A stretch of 64,000 nt of DNA from Vibrionales bacterium SWAT-3 (GCA_000169995.1 AAZW01000001.1:368290-432289); one strand, 5' to 3'. Shown: positions 49,524 to 58,744, counted from the stretch's first letter. Program-made: numbers and translations. Notes: a model not told the origin generated them from the sequence alone.

Positions 49524-50471
49524 CTATTTTTTGATTAAGTGGTTCATAGCGCTTACCGGAATAATGGCGCCTGAATATTGAATAACGGTAGATGCTAACT
49601 GATGACCCAGCGCTGCTGCTTCGGTAGCACTCTCACCCGTTAAGCGTGCTGCTAAGTAGCCCGCCGCAAAGGAGTCACCGGCAGCGCATGTATCAACAAC
49701 GTTCGCAACAGCGGTCGCTGATACGTAGCTTTCTACTACCTTGCCGCTCTCTACCTGAACAATTTTGCATGGCTCGCAACCACGCTTGATAACGATCTCT
49801 TGGCAACCCAAGCGCAGGCAACGCTGTTGAACGCTCTCGGAGTTACCCCAAACCAGCAAGTCGTCGTCTTCAGTAATCAACGCGATGTCTACCAATGGCA
49901 GTAACTTGGCATACCAATATTGTGCTTGTTCAGTCGTCCAAAGCTGTGGGCGATAGTTGTTATCGAAAATCACCTTACCGCCTTGATTTGAGAGCACGCC
50001 AATGGCTTTCAACAGGCGTTCACGTGAGGTGTCATCTAAAATCGCGATGCTGATACCGCTGATGTAAACCGCATCGACTTGTTTCTCTGTCAGCGCGATT
50101 TCAAGCTTATTCAGGTCGTCAGTTTGAAAGTAAGATTTGACTGCCGCGTCGTTGCGCCAGTAATGAAAGTGTCGTTCACCCGTCTCATCGGTTTCGACCA
50201 TGTAGAGACCCGGAAGCTTGTTCGTAATGCGCTCTACGAAATTGGTTTGAATACCTTCTAACTGCCAACTATCAATCATATTTTGAGACAGTTCATCGCC
50301 ACCAAGACCTGTCGCGTAATGCACTGATAGGTCTTTATGATGAGTCAAGCGAGAAAGGTAAAGCGCGGTATTTAACGTATCACCGCCAAACTTTTTGGTT
50401 AATGGAGAGCCGCTGATTTCGACCATACATTCGCCAAAAAAAGCAATATTGTAGTGTGAAGATGTCGACAT
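49524..50471 (-). CDS. kdgK: 2-keto-3-deoxygluconate kinase (PfkB family)
   Basis: About 315 residues, starting MSTSSHYNIAFFGECMVEISG with AGGA upstream; a longer frame to 50540 runs through a terminator hairpin and is rejected. The protein has PfkB features: KFGGDTLNTALYLSRL near the N-terminus and the catalytic DTCAAGDSFAAGYLAARL near the C-terminus. It phosphorylates 2-keto-3-deoxygluconate at O6 for Eda. The cell can thus use any substrate that the upstream enzymes convert to that keto acid. Confidence 0.92.
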   Translation of the reverse strand: MSTSSHYNIAFFGECMVEISGSPLTKKFGGDTLNTALYLSRLTHHKDLSVHYATGLGGDELSQNMIDSWQLEGIQTNFVERITNKLPGLYMVETDETGERHFHYWRNDAAVKSYFQTDDLNKLEIALTEKQVDAVYISGISIAILDDTSRERLLKAIGVLSNQGGKVIFDNNYRPQLWTTEQAQYWYAKLLPLVDIALITEDDDLLVWGNSESVQQRCLRLGCQEIVIKRGCEPCKIVQVESGKVVESYVSATAVANVVDTCAAGDSFAAGYLAARLTGESATEAAALGHQLASTVIQYSGAIIPVSAMNHLIKK

Positions 50472-50505
50472 AGCCGATCCTAAAATAGAGAGATATATGG
50501 GGAAA

Positions 50506-50529
50506 AGGCCCTGCCACTGAGCAGGGCCT
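50506..50529 (-). terminator. Partial terminator between the symporter and kdgK genes
   Basis: AGGCCCTGC and GCAGGGCCT form a perfect 9-bp stem, followed by TTTT on the minus strand. It lies inside the operon, so it probably attenuates expression of the downstream genes. Confidence 0.75.
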
Positions 50530-50560
50530 GAATTAAGCAAACCAGTTGTGGAGACTAGGT

Positions 50561-52075
50561 TTAGCTTGTTTGATTTGCAGGGCGTTGAGGTGCCGCTTCT
50601 TCTTCAAGTACGCCAGTCTCAGACATTTCCATCTCCATCAGAGCTCGCTCGTCATCAAGAATCGCTTTTGCCATTTCTGGTGTTACTTGGTTAGCCGGAG
50701 TCACTAGGCTCACTGCCACACCTGCTGCTAGAGCGAACAAGCATGATGGGATAACAGGGTTGCCCCAGAATGCTGTGTAGTCAGCGTTTAGCATTACTAC
50801 AAATGAAGCCACTGAAGCACCCGCTAACGTTGCAAGTGCACCTTGCCAGTTGTAGCGTTTCCAGAATTTACCCAACATACCGCACACGAACATGCCCGAC
50901 ATAACCGTTGAAATCATCTTAGTGATGTAGCCAATGATGTCGTTTGACGTCAGTGCGAATAGCAATGCAAAACCAATCACCACAACCAAAGCTAAACGAG
51001 AGTAGTTCATCATTGATTCTTTGTTTGGCACACGGCCAGTGAACATCACGTATACGTCTCGCAGTAGGATAGATACACCAGCAATCGCATCAGAACTTGC
51101 GCTCGACATGGTTGCAGATAAGCCAGCGATAAGAACAATCATGCCAACGCCAACTGGAAGTACCGTTGCTGCAATGTAAGGGAACGAGAAGTTAGGGTTA
51201 TCCAGCGTAGGGTCGATAGCGTGTGCTGCCATACCGATGATTGCTGGAATGATAGAGAAGAAAAGGTACAACACACCAGACGCCACGAATGAACGACGGA
51301 TAGTTGAAACGTCTTTACCAGAGTATATGCGTTGGCGGAATGAAGGCGTCGCCAGTACACCAACACCGATAACCACATCCAGAGAAACAGCAGGCAGAAT
51401 GCCTAGTTTATCGATTGCTAAAAAGCTCGTAGCAGCAGGGTCCATCGCAGCGTAAAGGTTATCCATGCCACCAATGTGGTTCACAGACATCACCGCCATC
51501 AAGATGAAGCCAGCAAAAAGGATGATTGCTTGGATAGTGTCAGTCCATACAACCGCTGTGTAACCACCGATAACAACATAGATAGTGAATGCCGCAGCAA
51601 TAATGATCTTCGCTAGGTTCAGGTCAATGTCAGCAATCCACGCTAGGTACATACCGCCACCTAGAATGTGCGCACCTAACCAGCCAATTGACGCGATGAA
51701 GATAAGTAGGCCAACCACGTTTTTTACGATTCGGTTAGCACCCACGTAATACGCTAGCTCTTCACTCATGGTCATGAAGTTCAGCTTACGAACCGGAGCA
51801 AACCATAACGCAAGCAATAGGATGCCAACAGCACCGCCAATTCCGTACAGAGCACCAGCCCAGCCATTTGCGTAGCCGAAGCCAACCGCACCCATACTTG
51901 AACCCGTACCGACCATCGTCGCTACCGTTGTACCAAGTACTAAAAATAGTGGCAGGCCACGGCCGCCTAATAAGAAATCTTCGCCAGATTTTTGATTACG
52001 CGAAACAAACCAGCCTAACCAAATTAAAAAACATACGTACACGCCGAAGCCTGTAAGAAAAAGAGTGCTGTTCAT
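50561..52075 (-). CDS. Sodium:solute symporter (SSS family)
   Basis: The 504-residue membrane protein has about 13 hydrophobic segments and SSS motifs GGRGLPLFLVLGTTVATMVGTGSSMG, GYTAVVWTDTIQAI and AGLSATMSSASSDAIAGVSILLRDVY. The substrate cannot be read from the sequence. In this operon a sugar acid or amino sugar acid such as N-acetylglucosaminate is the natural guess. The C-terminal tail is short, charged and cytoplasmic. Confidence 0.93.
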   Translation of the reverse strand: MNSTLFLTGFGVYVCFLIWLGWFVSRNQKSGEDFLLGGRGLPLFLVLGTTVATMVGTGSSMGAVGFGYANGWAGALYGIGGAVGILLLALWFAPVRKLNFMTMSEELAYYVGANRIVKNVVGLLIFIASIGWLGAHILGGGMYLAWIADIDLNLAKIIIAAAFTIYVVIGGYTAVVWTDTIQAIILFAGFILMAVMSVNHIGGMDNLYAAMDPAATSFLAIDKLGILPAVSLDVVIGVGVLATPSFRQRIYSGKDVSTIRRSFVASGVLYLFFSIIPAIIGMAAHAIDPTLDNPNFSFPYIAATVLPVGVGMIVLIAGLSATMSSASSDAIAGVSILLRDVYVMFTGRVPNKESMMNYSRLALVVVIGFALLFALTSNDIIGYITKMISTVMSGMFVCGMLGKFWKRYNWQGALATLAGASVASFVVMLNADYTAFWGNPVIPSCLFALAAGVAVSLVTPANQVTPEMAKAILDDERALMEMEMSETGVLEEEAAPQRPANQTS

Positions 52076-52281
52076 TTGACACCTCTCAGTGAAATATTAA
52101 GCTCATTCCTGAACTTTTATTTATGATTCATTAATTTTATATTTCATATAATTACTTTATTTATTTTGTATATTTTAATTAAAGTAATTTTTATAAATGT
52201 AGGGTGAGAGTATTAAGGAATAATAACAGGGATGATTACGCCCTAATACTCTCTAAGTAGGTTATTGTGATTAGGTTATTA

Positions 52282-52674
52282 CTATACGCGATCAGCGCGG
52301 TAGCAAGTCACATCTACTTCAACTTTCACGTCTACTACCAGGTCACAAACCATGCAGATACGTGCCGGTGGGTTAGCACCAAAGAACTCTTTGAATACCT
52401 TATTAAAAGATTGGAAGTAACGAGAGTCCGTTAGTACAACCTTTACGTGTACTACGTCTTCTAGGCCGTAGCCTGCTTCAGTCATGATATCGACACAGTT
52501 TTGGATTGCTAGGCGAGACTGGTCAATAATGCCACCCTCAACTACTTCACCATCTGTCATCGGTGTCTGGCCAGAAACGTATAGGAAACCACCCGCTTCA
52601 GTTGCGCGTGCAAATGGTAAATGTTGTCCGCCTGTACCTGTACCGCCTTCAACACCGTAACGTTTAATAGTCAT
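52282..52674 (-). CDS. RidA-family enamine/imine deaminase
   Basis: The 130-residue protein shows the RidA fold signatures PFARATEAGGFLYVSGQTPM, GGIIDQSRLAIQNCVDIMTEAGYGLEDVVHVKVVL and the C-terminal PPARICMVCDLVVDVKVEVDVTCYR with the active-site Arg. RidA proteins hydrolyse the reactive enamine or imine released by PLP dehydratases. Beside a deacylase and a fold-III PLP enzyme this suggests that it finishes the deamination step. Confidence 0.92.
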   Translation of the reverse strand: MTIKRYGVEGGTGTGGQHLPFARATEAGGFLYVSGQTPMTDGEVVEGGIIDQSRLAIQNCVDIMTEAGYGLEDVVHVKVVLTDSRYFQSFNKVFKEFFGANPPARICMVCDLVVDVKVEVDVTCYRADRV

Positions 52675-52795
52675 TTTTTAACTCCACTTCTTTATAGATA
52701 ATATTGGGTTTATAGATAAAACAGTTTCTATTCCAATATATTTAAATTAATTCGTCGCTTTCTAATTACTGTATATTTAATAAAATAATTAAATT

Positions 52796-54229
52796 CTAAT
52801 TACGGTAAATAAAAACGCCGGAACGATTATTTTTAACGATTCCTTTTTGGTAAGTTAACTCACCATTAACAAAGACACTCTCAATTCCTTCTGCAACTGA
52901 AATAGGATTTTCAAATGTTGCGGTGTCTTTAATATTCTTTGGATCAAATAAAACTAAATCAGCAAATGCGCCTTGGCGAATTTCACCTCGACCCGCTAAG
53001 TTGTAACGCTCTGCCGTCATACCGGTCATTTTGTGAATCGCTTCAGGCAGTGCGAACAGTTTTTCATCTCGGCAGTAGTGACCTAACACTTTCGGGAAGG
53101 TGCCCCACAACCTTGGATGTGGATGCGGGTCGTTCGGCAAGCCGTCTGAACCAACCATGGTCAGCTTATATTTCAAAACGCGCTTTACGTCGTTCTCATC
53201 CATGCAGTGATAAACCGCACCAGCTGGTTGAAGCGCTTTAGCTGCGTCCATCAACGGTAGGTTCATCTCATCAGCAATCTGTTTAAGCGTTTTGCCTGCA
53301 TGTTCTGGTTTTGCTTCAGACCAAGTGATGAAGATGTCGAAATCGTCCGTCACCTGTTTCAAATCTAATGTCGAAGAGCTCGCTGAATACGGGTAGCAGT
53401 CGCAAGACACATCTTGGTGCTCTGAAACCTTGTCCATCAAATCAAGCACTTCAACGGTTCTGCCCCAGTTGCCTGCACCTGCACATTTAAGGTGAGAGAT
53501 CACAACCGGCACTTTGGCGTATTGGCCTGTCTCAAACGCCTCTTCCATCGCGCTTAAGATCTCTTCGAATTCGGTACGCATATGTGTGGTATAGATACCG
53601 CCATGGCTAGACAGTACTTTGGCTAACTGCATCACCTCATTCGCGTTGGCTTGCTTCGCACTTGCGTAAGCCAAACCCGAACTCAAGCCTAATGCGCCCT
53701 GCTCCATAGCTAAATCAAGGTTGCTTTGCATTGCTGCAATTTCTTCTTCGCTTGCGGTGCGTTGTAGGTCGTCCATCACTTGGTTACGCAGTGTGGTGTG
53801 GCCAACTAACGCTGCTACGTTCACCGCTGGTTGCGCTTGCTCTACCGCTTGTGCATACGCGGCAAAGGTTGGGTATTTGAAATCAGCCTGCGCGCCTAAT
53901 AGATTCATTGGGTCAGGTGGGTCGCCAGCCAAAACTGTAGGTGATGCACTGATGCCGCAATTACCAACAATCACGGTTGTCACACCTTGGCTGATCTTTG
54001 GTAGGCAGTCTGGGTAACGAATTACATTGGTATCGTCGTGTGTGTGTACATCGATGAATCCAGGAGCTAATGCTAAGCCTGCTCCCTCAACCAATTGGCT
54101 ACAATCTTCATGATCAATTTTGCCAATTTCGGCGATTTTTCCATCTCGGATTGCTACATCGGCACAAAACGATTGTTCGCCGGTGCCATCAAACACCTCT
54201 ACATTTTTAATTATCGTATCGAACAACAT
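52796..54229 (-). CDS. N-acyl-D-amino-acid deacylase family amidohydrolase
   Basis: The 477-residue protein belongs to the D-aminoacylase branch of the amidohydrolase superfamily. The metal site HTHDD is at about residues 62-66, the bridging Cys in VIVGNCGISAS, then GHTTLRNQV, THMRTE and VISHLKCAG, and the catalytic Asp in TMVGSDGLPNDPHPHP. It removes N-acyl (often acetyl) groups from D-configured amino acids. In this operon N-acetyl-D-glucosaminate is the most coherent substrate. It is the first gene of the minus-strand operon, divergent from the PLP enzyme. Confidence 0.9.
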   Translation of the reverse strand: MLFDTIIKNVEVFDGTGEQSFCADVAIRDGKIAEIGKIDHEDCSQLVEGAGLALAPGFIDVHTHDDTNVIRYPDCLPKISQGVTTVIVGNCGISASPTVLAGDPPDPMNLLGAQADFKYPTFAAYAQAVEQAQPAVNVAALVGHTTLRNQVMDDLQRTASEEEIAAMQSNLDLAMEQGALGLSSGLAYASAKQANANEVMQLAKVLSSHGGIYTTHMRTEFEEILSAMEEAFETGQYAKVPVVISHLKCAGAGNWGRTVEVLDLMDKVSEHQDVSCDCYPYSASSSTLDLKQVTDDFDIFITWSEAKPEHAGKTLKQIADEMNLPLMDAAKALQPAGAVYHCMDENDVKRVLKYKLTMVGSDGLPNDPHPHPRLWGTFPKVLGHYCRDEKLFALPEAIHKMTGMTAERYNLAGRGEIRQGAFADLVLFDPKNIKDTATFENPISVAEGIESVFVNGELTYQKGIVKNNRSGVFIYRN

Positions 54230-54322
54230 TTCTCACTCTCTCAATCCACTTTGTTGATGGAGCTATATTAGAAATCCAGCCGATTATTTTCAGTGACAAA
54301 ACACACATAATATTTTAATTTG

Positions 54323-54341
54323 TGTGATAGTTTCTATCACA
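54323..54341. promoter_or_regulatory. Perfect palindrome in the divergent promoter, candidate RpiR operator
   Basis: TGTGATAGTTTCTATCACA has 8-bp arms and a 3-base centre. The spacing (N9) excludes a CRP site, which needs TGTGA-N6-TCACA. It lies between the deacylase and PLP-enzyme genes, where a local repressor would control both directions. Confidence 0.6.
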
Positions 54342-54405
54342 AAACACGTTACAGATATATTTAAACATTAAATAACAACCACTTAAATCATGTTAGGAAT
54401 CAGCA

Positions 54406-55679
54406 ATGAAACATAACCCTGCACAAAAAGATGTTATAAAGTATCAAAAAGATAGTTTCATCTTGACTGAAAAAGGCCAAAAAGGGAGAGCAATATCACA
54501 ATCTGAGAACGGTATTTATCGATTGATTGATGAAGACATTTCGCTTCCGTAGCAATTATCAAACAATCAGCGTTGACCAATAACCTGAATTGGATGCAAT
54601 CATTCGCCGATCATCACCAGGTTAAATTGTCGCCACACGGCAAAACATCGATGACACCTGATTTCTTCCGTCAACAGCTAGAAAATGGTGCTTGGGGAAT
54701 TACCGTTGCGACACCTGCACAAGCAGAAATTGCAGCAATGGCAGGTGCAAAAAGAATCATCATGGCTAACCAATTGGTGGGTAAAACCAACATGGCGATC
54801 ATCGAACAGCTTATTAGTGAGTTCGACGTTGATTTCTATTGTTGTGTGGATTCATCAGTCAACGTGCAGCAACTCAACCAATATTTCGCCAACAAAAAAC
54901 AGACGCTAAAGGTGCTGATTGAGTTTGGTGTTCCGGGTGGTCGTTGTGGCTGTCGTTCTCCTCAAGAAGTTCTAGAGCTTGCGCAAACCATCCAAGATAC
55001 GCCTGCGCTTTCGCTAGCGGGTATTGAGGTGTATGAGGGTGTGATTCATGGTGACAATGCCGAGCAAGACATTCGCACCTTCTTAAACCAAGCACTAAGC
55101 TCTGTCGAAAGCCTTGCATCAGATGGACTGATCACAGGACAGCCAATCATCACTGGCGCGGGATCGGCTTGGTATGATGTGGTGGCAGAGTGCTTGGCGA
55201 ACCTAACCGATTACTTGGCGATCATCCGCCCAGGTTGCTATGCCATTCACGATACTGGGATCTACCTAGATGCCCAAAGTAAGGTATTGCAGCGTGCCCA
55301 AGTAAACCAAGGCTACGCGTGTGAACTGGGTGGAGATTTAGAATCGGCACTTGAGGTATGGGCGTATGTTATCTCTCGTCCGGAGCCAACCAAACTGGTG
55401 ATCGGGCTAGGTAAGCGTGATGTGGCCTTCGATGCAGGTTTGCCTATTGCTGAGCGCGGCTATCGCAATGGCGAAGCTATCTCTGTGAAAGGTCTGACTG
55501 CTACCGCGGTAATGGACCAGCATACTTTTGTTGAAACGGACGGTTCTGCTGAGATTGAAGTAGGCGATATGATTGCGTTCTCAACCTCACACCCATGTTT
55601 AACCTTCGACAAATGGCGCTACATTGCCATCAGCGATGACGATCATCAGGTAAGCCACTGGGTAGAAACCTGCTTCTAG
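54406..55679 (+). pseudogene. Fold-III PLP enzyme (D-serine deaminase-like / D-glucosaminate dehydratase candidate), 1-bp frameshift
   Basis: A start at 54406 gives MKHNPAQKDVIKYQKDSF and reaches LIDEDISLP, then meets TAG at 54550. One extra base near 54549 would give LP-V-AIIKQSALTNNLNWMQ and continue into the long downstream frame, which is intact to 55679. The downstream part has the PLP-lysine in LSPHGKTSM, PGGRCGCRS, GIEVYEGVIHG, GAGSAWYD and the C-terminal metal site HPCLTFDKW. This is the D-threonine-aldolase/D-serine-dehydratase fold III type, to which I recall D-glucosaminate dehydratase also belongs. A TTG at 54573 could start a shortened protein that still keeps the PLP-lysine. The lesion is either real or a sequencing error. 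Confidence 0.85.
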
Positions 55680-55768
55680 CTTGATTTTTCAATAAGCTAG
55701 AATCAGCGAAGCAATCAGATATACTAAAGGGGCTAAGGCTTAGCCCCATCAACAAAGGATCAGGATTC

Positions 55769-56632
55769 TTGAGTTTAGAAGTAGATATCATTTCACAGAT
55801 AACCGAGCGTTTTCCCGCTCTTCGTGATGCAGAGAAAAAAGTCGCCAAGCTGATCATGGACGACATTGATTTCGCAGCCAATGCCAGTATCACAGAGCTT
55901 GCTGAAGGTGCTCAAGTCAGTGAAGCCACAATTACACGTTTTGCGAAGGCGATCGGCTGTAACAACGTGCGTGATATGAAGATCAAGCTTGCTCAAACCC
56001 TAACGGTGGACCAGCGCTTTATTCTCGAACCGGTAAACCAAACTGGCTATCAAGGTATCTACGAATCGATCAAGCAGAGCCTAGACATCAACCGCACTCT
56101 ATTCAAAGAACAAGACGTTGAAACCGCGGTGAACTGGCTACACAACGCCAGACAAATTATTGCTATCGGCATGGGTGGCGGCTCAACCATCGCCTCTCAA
56201 GAGCTGCAACACCGCCTGTTCCGCTTGGGCTACCCAGTGGTGTCGTACAACGATGGTTTAATGTCACGCATGGTTGCTGCCACGGCAGATTCCAACGATG
56301 TGATGGTGATGATTTCCGCGACAGGCTTTACGCCGGTGATCACCGAAACCGCCGAACTGGCGAAACAATACGGGCTTAAGATCATCGCGATTACCCCGCA
56401 AGACACGCCACTGGCAAAGATTGCGAATATTGTTTTGCCAATCAAACACATGGAAACCGACTTCATCTACAAGCCATCTGCATCTCGCTACGCTATGTTG
56501 GCGTTGGTGGATGTGCTTTCGATGGGTATGGCGGTCAATCACAAGAACCGATCGCGCGATAAACTGCGCCGCTTGAAGGTTGCTTTAGACTCCTACCGAG
56601 GTGGCGGCGACCGACAACCTCTCGGTGATTAA
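55769..56632 (+). CDS. RpiR-family transcriptional regulator
   Basis: The 287-residue protein starts with TTG, with AGGATC and AGGA upstream. It has an N-terminal HTH of the RpiR type (RDAEKKVAKLIMDD, SITELAEGAQVSEATITRFAKAIGC) and a C-terminal SIS sugar-phosphate-binding domain at about residues 125-260 (IAIGMGGGSTIASQELQHRLFRLG, VMVMISATGFTPVITETAELAKQYG). RpiR proteins respond to phosphorylated sugars, so KDPG or a related intermediate is a likely effector. It is downstream of the PLP enzyme on the same strand and probably controls the flanking operon through the palindrome at 54323-54341. Confidence 0.92.
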   Translation: MSLEVDIISQITERFPALRDAEKKVAKLIMDDIDFAANASITELAEGAQVSEATITRFAKAIGCNNVRDMKIKLAQTLTVDQRFILEPVNQTGYQGIYESIKQSLDINRTLFKEQDVETAVNWLHNARQIIAIGMGGGSTIASQELQHRLFRLGYPVVSYNDGLMSRMVAATADSNDVMVMISATGFTPVITETAELAKQYGLKIIAITPQDTPLAKIANIVLPIKHMETDFIYKPSASRYAMLALVDVLSMGMAVNHKNRSRDKLRRLKVALDSYRGGGDRQPLGD

Positions 56633-56684
56633 ACGTTACCGAGACTAGGCTTCCCACAGCTCAGTAAAAATTGAATCTAGATAG

Positions 56685-56734
56685 AAAAGCCCCGCATTAA
56701 TCACTCAATCGAGTCGATACTGCGGGGCTTTTTT
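56685..56734. terminator. Bidirectional terminator
   Basis: AAAAGCCCCGCA and TGCGGGGCTTTT pair over 12 bases with a 24-base loop and a T-run, between the convergent RpiR and ATPase genes. Confidence 0.9.
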
Positions 56735-56754
56735 CGTTTGGATTTTGCCTGAAA

Positions 56755-57348
56755 TCATTTATCTAAGCTAATGGAAGTTAAAATGAACTCGACTCGCTCT
56801 TCAACAGAGCTTTTCGGCACTTCTACTAGCTGATAACCAAATCGGGTATAGGCTTCCACCATCTTTTCATAGGTGGCGAGCGCCTCTTCAAAGTCTTGTT
56901 TACGCTCTTGGTCATTGATAAAAATCTCCTCCCAAGGGGGGAAGATAAATACCTTGGCGTTGTATGCGAGCTCATTACAGCTATTTAGCAAGCATTCTGG
57001 AATAGGCAACGTTTCTAACAAGCTGTAACCGTATGAATCTACGATGCTTCTATCAAAGAAAACGAGTTGCTCACTTGCCTCAAATGCTTGGTAATTGGCT
57101 AATTCTTCTCGCACCATCTCATCACGAAAAGCCACTTTATCCAGCCATGGTAAAGCACTACCTTGTTGTGAAACTTGGTGTTGAATCACTTTACGTCCGA
57201 CCTCTGGCGCGCAGCGATAGCCTTGGCTTTTCAAAGCATCGATGACCGAGGTTTTGCCTGAGCCCGGACCACCAGTAAATACAGTTAGGTTATTCAAATG
57301 AACCTCTTCAAAGGGGGGAATTAACGAATTGGACGTTAACGAAGCCAT
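56755..57348 (-). CDS. P-loop ATPase/kinase-like protein (AAA_28 type)
   Basis: The 197-residue protein has a Walker A motif GGPGSGKTS at about residues 26-34. It then has VFFDRSIVDSYGY, where the Asp may act like a Walker B or kinase acid, and IFPPWEEIFINDQERKQDFEEAL near the C-terminus. The family is found in many bacteria and has no settled function; it looks like a small-molecule kinase. It follows the isochorismatase-family gene by two bases, so they are cotranscribed. Confidence 0.85.
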   Translation of the reverse strand: MASLTSNSLIPPFEEVHLNNLTVFTGGPGSGKTSVIDALKSQGYRCAPEVGRKVIQHQVSQQGSALPWLDKVAFRDEMVREELANYQAFEASEQLVFFDRSIVDSYGYSLLETLPIPECLLNSCNELAYNAKVFIFPPWEEIFINDQERKQDFEEALATYEKMVEAYTRFGYQLVEVPKSSVEERVEFILTSISLDK

Positions 57349-57350
57349 AG

Positions 57351-57890
57351 TTAACGAATAAGAGAAAGGATATGTTTAAACTCTGGCGCTCGGCAGTCTT
57401 TCACAAGCTCGTATAAGCTCATCTCTAACCCAGTGATTTGAATGCCCGACTCTCGCATGCGGCAAATAGCTAAATCCTTATTAAGCGCCCTTCGAGAACT
57501 AATACAGTCGCTAACTACCTCAACCTTGTAGCCAAGATCCAACAACCCCATTACCGTTTGATACAAGCAAATATGAGCCTCAATCCCACACACCAACCAC
57601 GTAGCCACATTCTTGGCTTGCACCGCCTCAACAAACTTGGGCTCATCACACGCGTTGAACGTGAATTTCGTTACTGGCTCAACCTCGCTCAATAAGTCAT
57701 TCAGTTCGCTGACTGTTGCTCCCAATTTATCTGGATTCTGCTCCAAGTAAATGATGGGCAGCCCCAAAACCTGCACGCCCTTAATCAGTTTCCCACAGTT
57801 AGAAATAAGTGTCTCACTCTCATCAACAAGGCGTGCGAGCTTGCCCTGAACATCCACAACCACCAAACCTGTATTTTGTCTCACTAGCAT
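57351..57890 (-). CDS. Isochorismatase-family cysteine hydrolase
   Basis: The 179-residue cytoplasmic enzyme has the catalytic Asp in LVVVDVQGKLARLV, a Lys in the EQNPDKLGATV region and the nucleophile Cys in VCGIEAHICLYQTVMGL. This is the YcaC/nicotinamidase-like group. The substrate is not evident. It is paired with a P-loop ATPase. Confidence 0.9.
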   Translation of the reverse strand: MLVRQNTGLVVVDVQGKLARLVDESETLISNCGKLIKGVQVLGLPIIYLEQNPDKLGATVSELNDLLSEVEPVTKFTFNACDEPKFVEAVQAKNVATWLVCGIEAHICLYQTVMGLLDLGYKVEVVSDCISSRRALNKDLAICRMRESGIQITGLEMSLYELVKDCRAPEFKHILSLIR

Positions 57891-57965
57891 GTGTATTCCT
57901 TGTTTTGGCAGCCTAACTCACTAAGCAATCTGATTGATATATTTCTACTATGTAACGATTTAGCT

Positions 57966-58007
57966 TACAAAGCCATACAGTAATACGTATAAGACTACGG
58001 AATAATG
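57966..58007 (+). promoter_or_regulatory. Candidate RstA-type box plus -10 element upstream of the barrel gene
   Basis: TACAAAGCCATACAGTAA (57966-57983) carries TACA-N6-TACA and is followed after 15 bases by GGAATAATG and CTCAC. The arrangement repeats base for base, including the spacer length, the site at 26680-26720. Confidence 0.75.
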
Positions 58008-58078
58008 CTCACCAACGGTCGAAAGGCCGACAACAAAAATAATTGATACTGCATGATATTAAAGAGTGAGTAAGAACA

Positions 58079-58651
58079 ATGAACAAATTCGCGAAATCAG
58101 CATTAGCACTGGGTTTAATCGGCGCAGTTTCTCTTCCAGCATTAGCAGCAGGAACTGACGGCGGTGCGTACATCGGTGGTGGTCTTGGTGTGTACCAAGA
58201 TTCTGATACAGACGGTCAAGGTAACCTAGACTCAGATGGCATGGGTTACAACCTATATGGTGGCTACCAGTTTAACCGTATCGTTGGTGTTGAACTTGGC
58301 TACAATGATTACGCAGACTACAAACAGGGTACTGCAAAAGTGTCTCCAACGTCTGTTTCTGTATCAGCAAACCTAGGTTACACGTTCGACAACACGATTC
58401 GTCCGTTCGTATTGGCTGGTTTAAGTTCTGTTGATTTAAACGCAAACAAGAGTGCTGGTTACGATGATGACAGCGGTACAGGTTTCCACTTTGGTCTGGG
58501 TGTTGAGTACACGCCAATCGAAAACCTAACACTACGCCTAATTTCACAAGCTGATGCTGTGAGCGTAGAAAACTACTACGGTCAATACAAAACCGATGAT
58601 AAAACACTGGCATTCAGCAGTGTTAGCCTAGGTGGTTCTTACAATTTCTAA
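58079..58651 (+). CDS. OmpA-like beta-barrel outer-membrane protein
   Basis: The 190-residue protein has a signal peptide (MNKFAKSALALGLIGAVSLPALA) and eight probable beta strands, beginning GGAYIGGGLGVYQD and ending SVSLGGSYNF with a C-terminal Phe. It has no peptidoglycan-binding domain, so it resembles the OmpA transmembrane domain or OmpX/OmpW-type barrels. It has its own promoter with a response-regulator box and its own terminator, so it is a single-gene unit. Function unknown. Confidence 0.88.
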   Translation: MNKFAKSALALGLIGAVSLPALAAGTDGGAYIGGGLGVYQDSDTDGQGNLDSDGMGYNLYGGYQFNRIVGVELGYNDYADYKQGTAKVSPTSVSVSANLGYTFDNTIRPFVLAGLSSVDLNANKSAGYDDDSGTGFHFGLGVEYTPIENLTLRLISQADAVSVENYYGQYKTDDKTLAFSSVSLGGSYNF

Positions 58652-58686
58652 TGTAGCGAGCCTACGTAGAACACCCTAGCCTAAAT

Positions 58687-58744
58687 AATTCACTTTGCTG
58701 TTCCACCTTGTCATGAAGGTCACTCAGTAAAGTGAATTTTTTAT
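58687..58744 (+). terminator. Terminator of the barrel gene
   Basis: AATTCACTTT pairs with AAAGTGAATT and is followed by TTTTATTT. The loop is long (about 32 bases). Confidence 0.75.

Noticed and set aside
45476..50471. Simple pectin or alginate utilisation locus
   Set aside because: There is no lyase, KduI/KduD or DEH reductase, whereas deacylase, RidA, a fold-III PLP enzyme and a hexosaminidase are present.
54323..54341. CRP (cAMP receptor) site
   Set aside because: TGTGA and TCACA are separated by nine bases rather than six.
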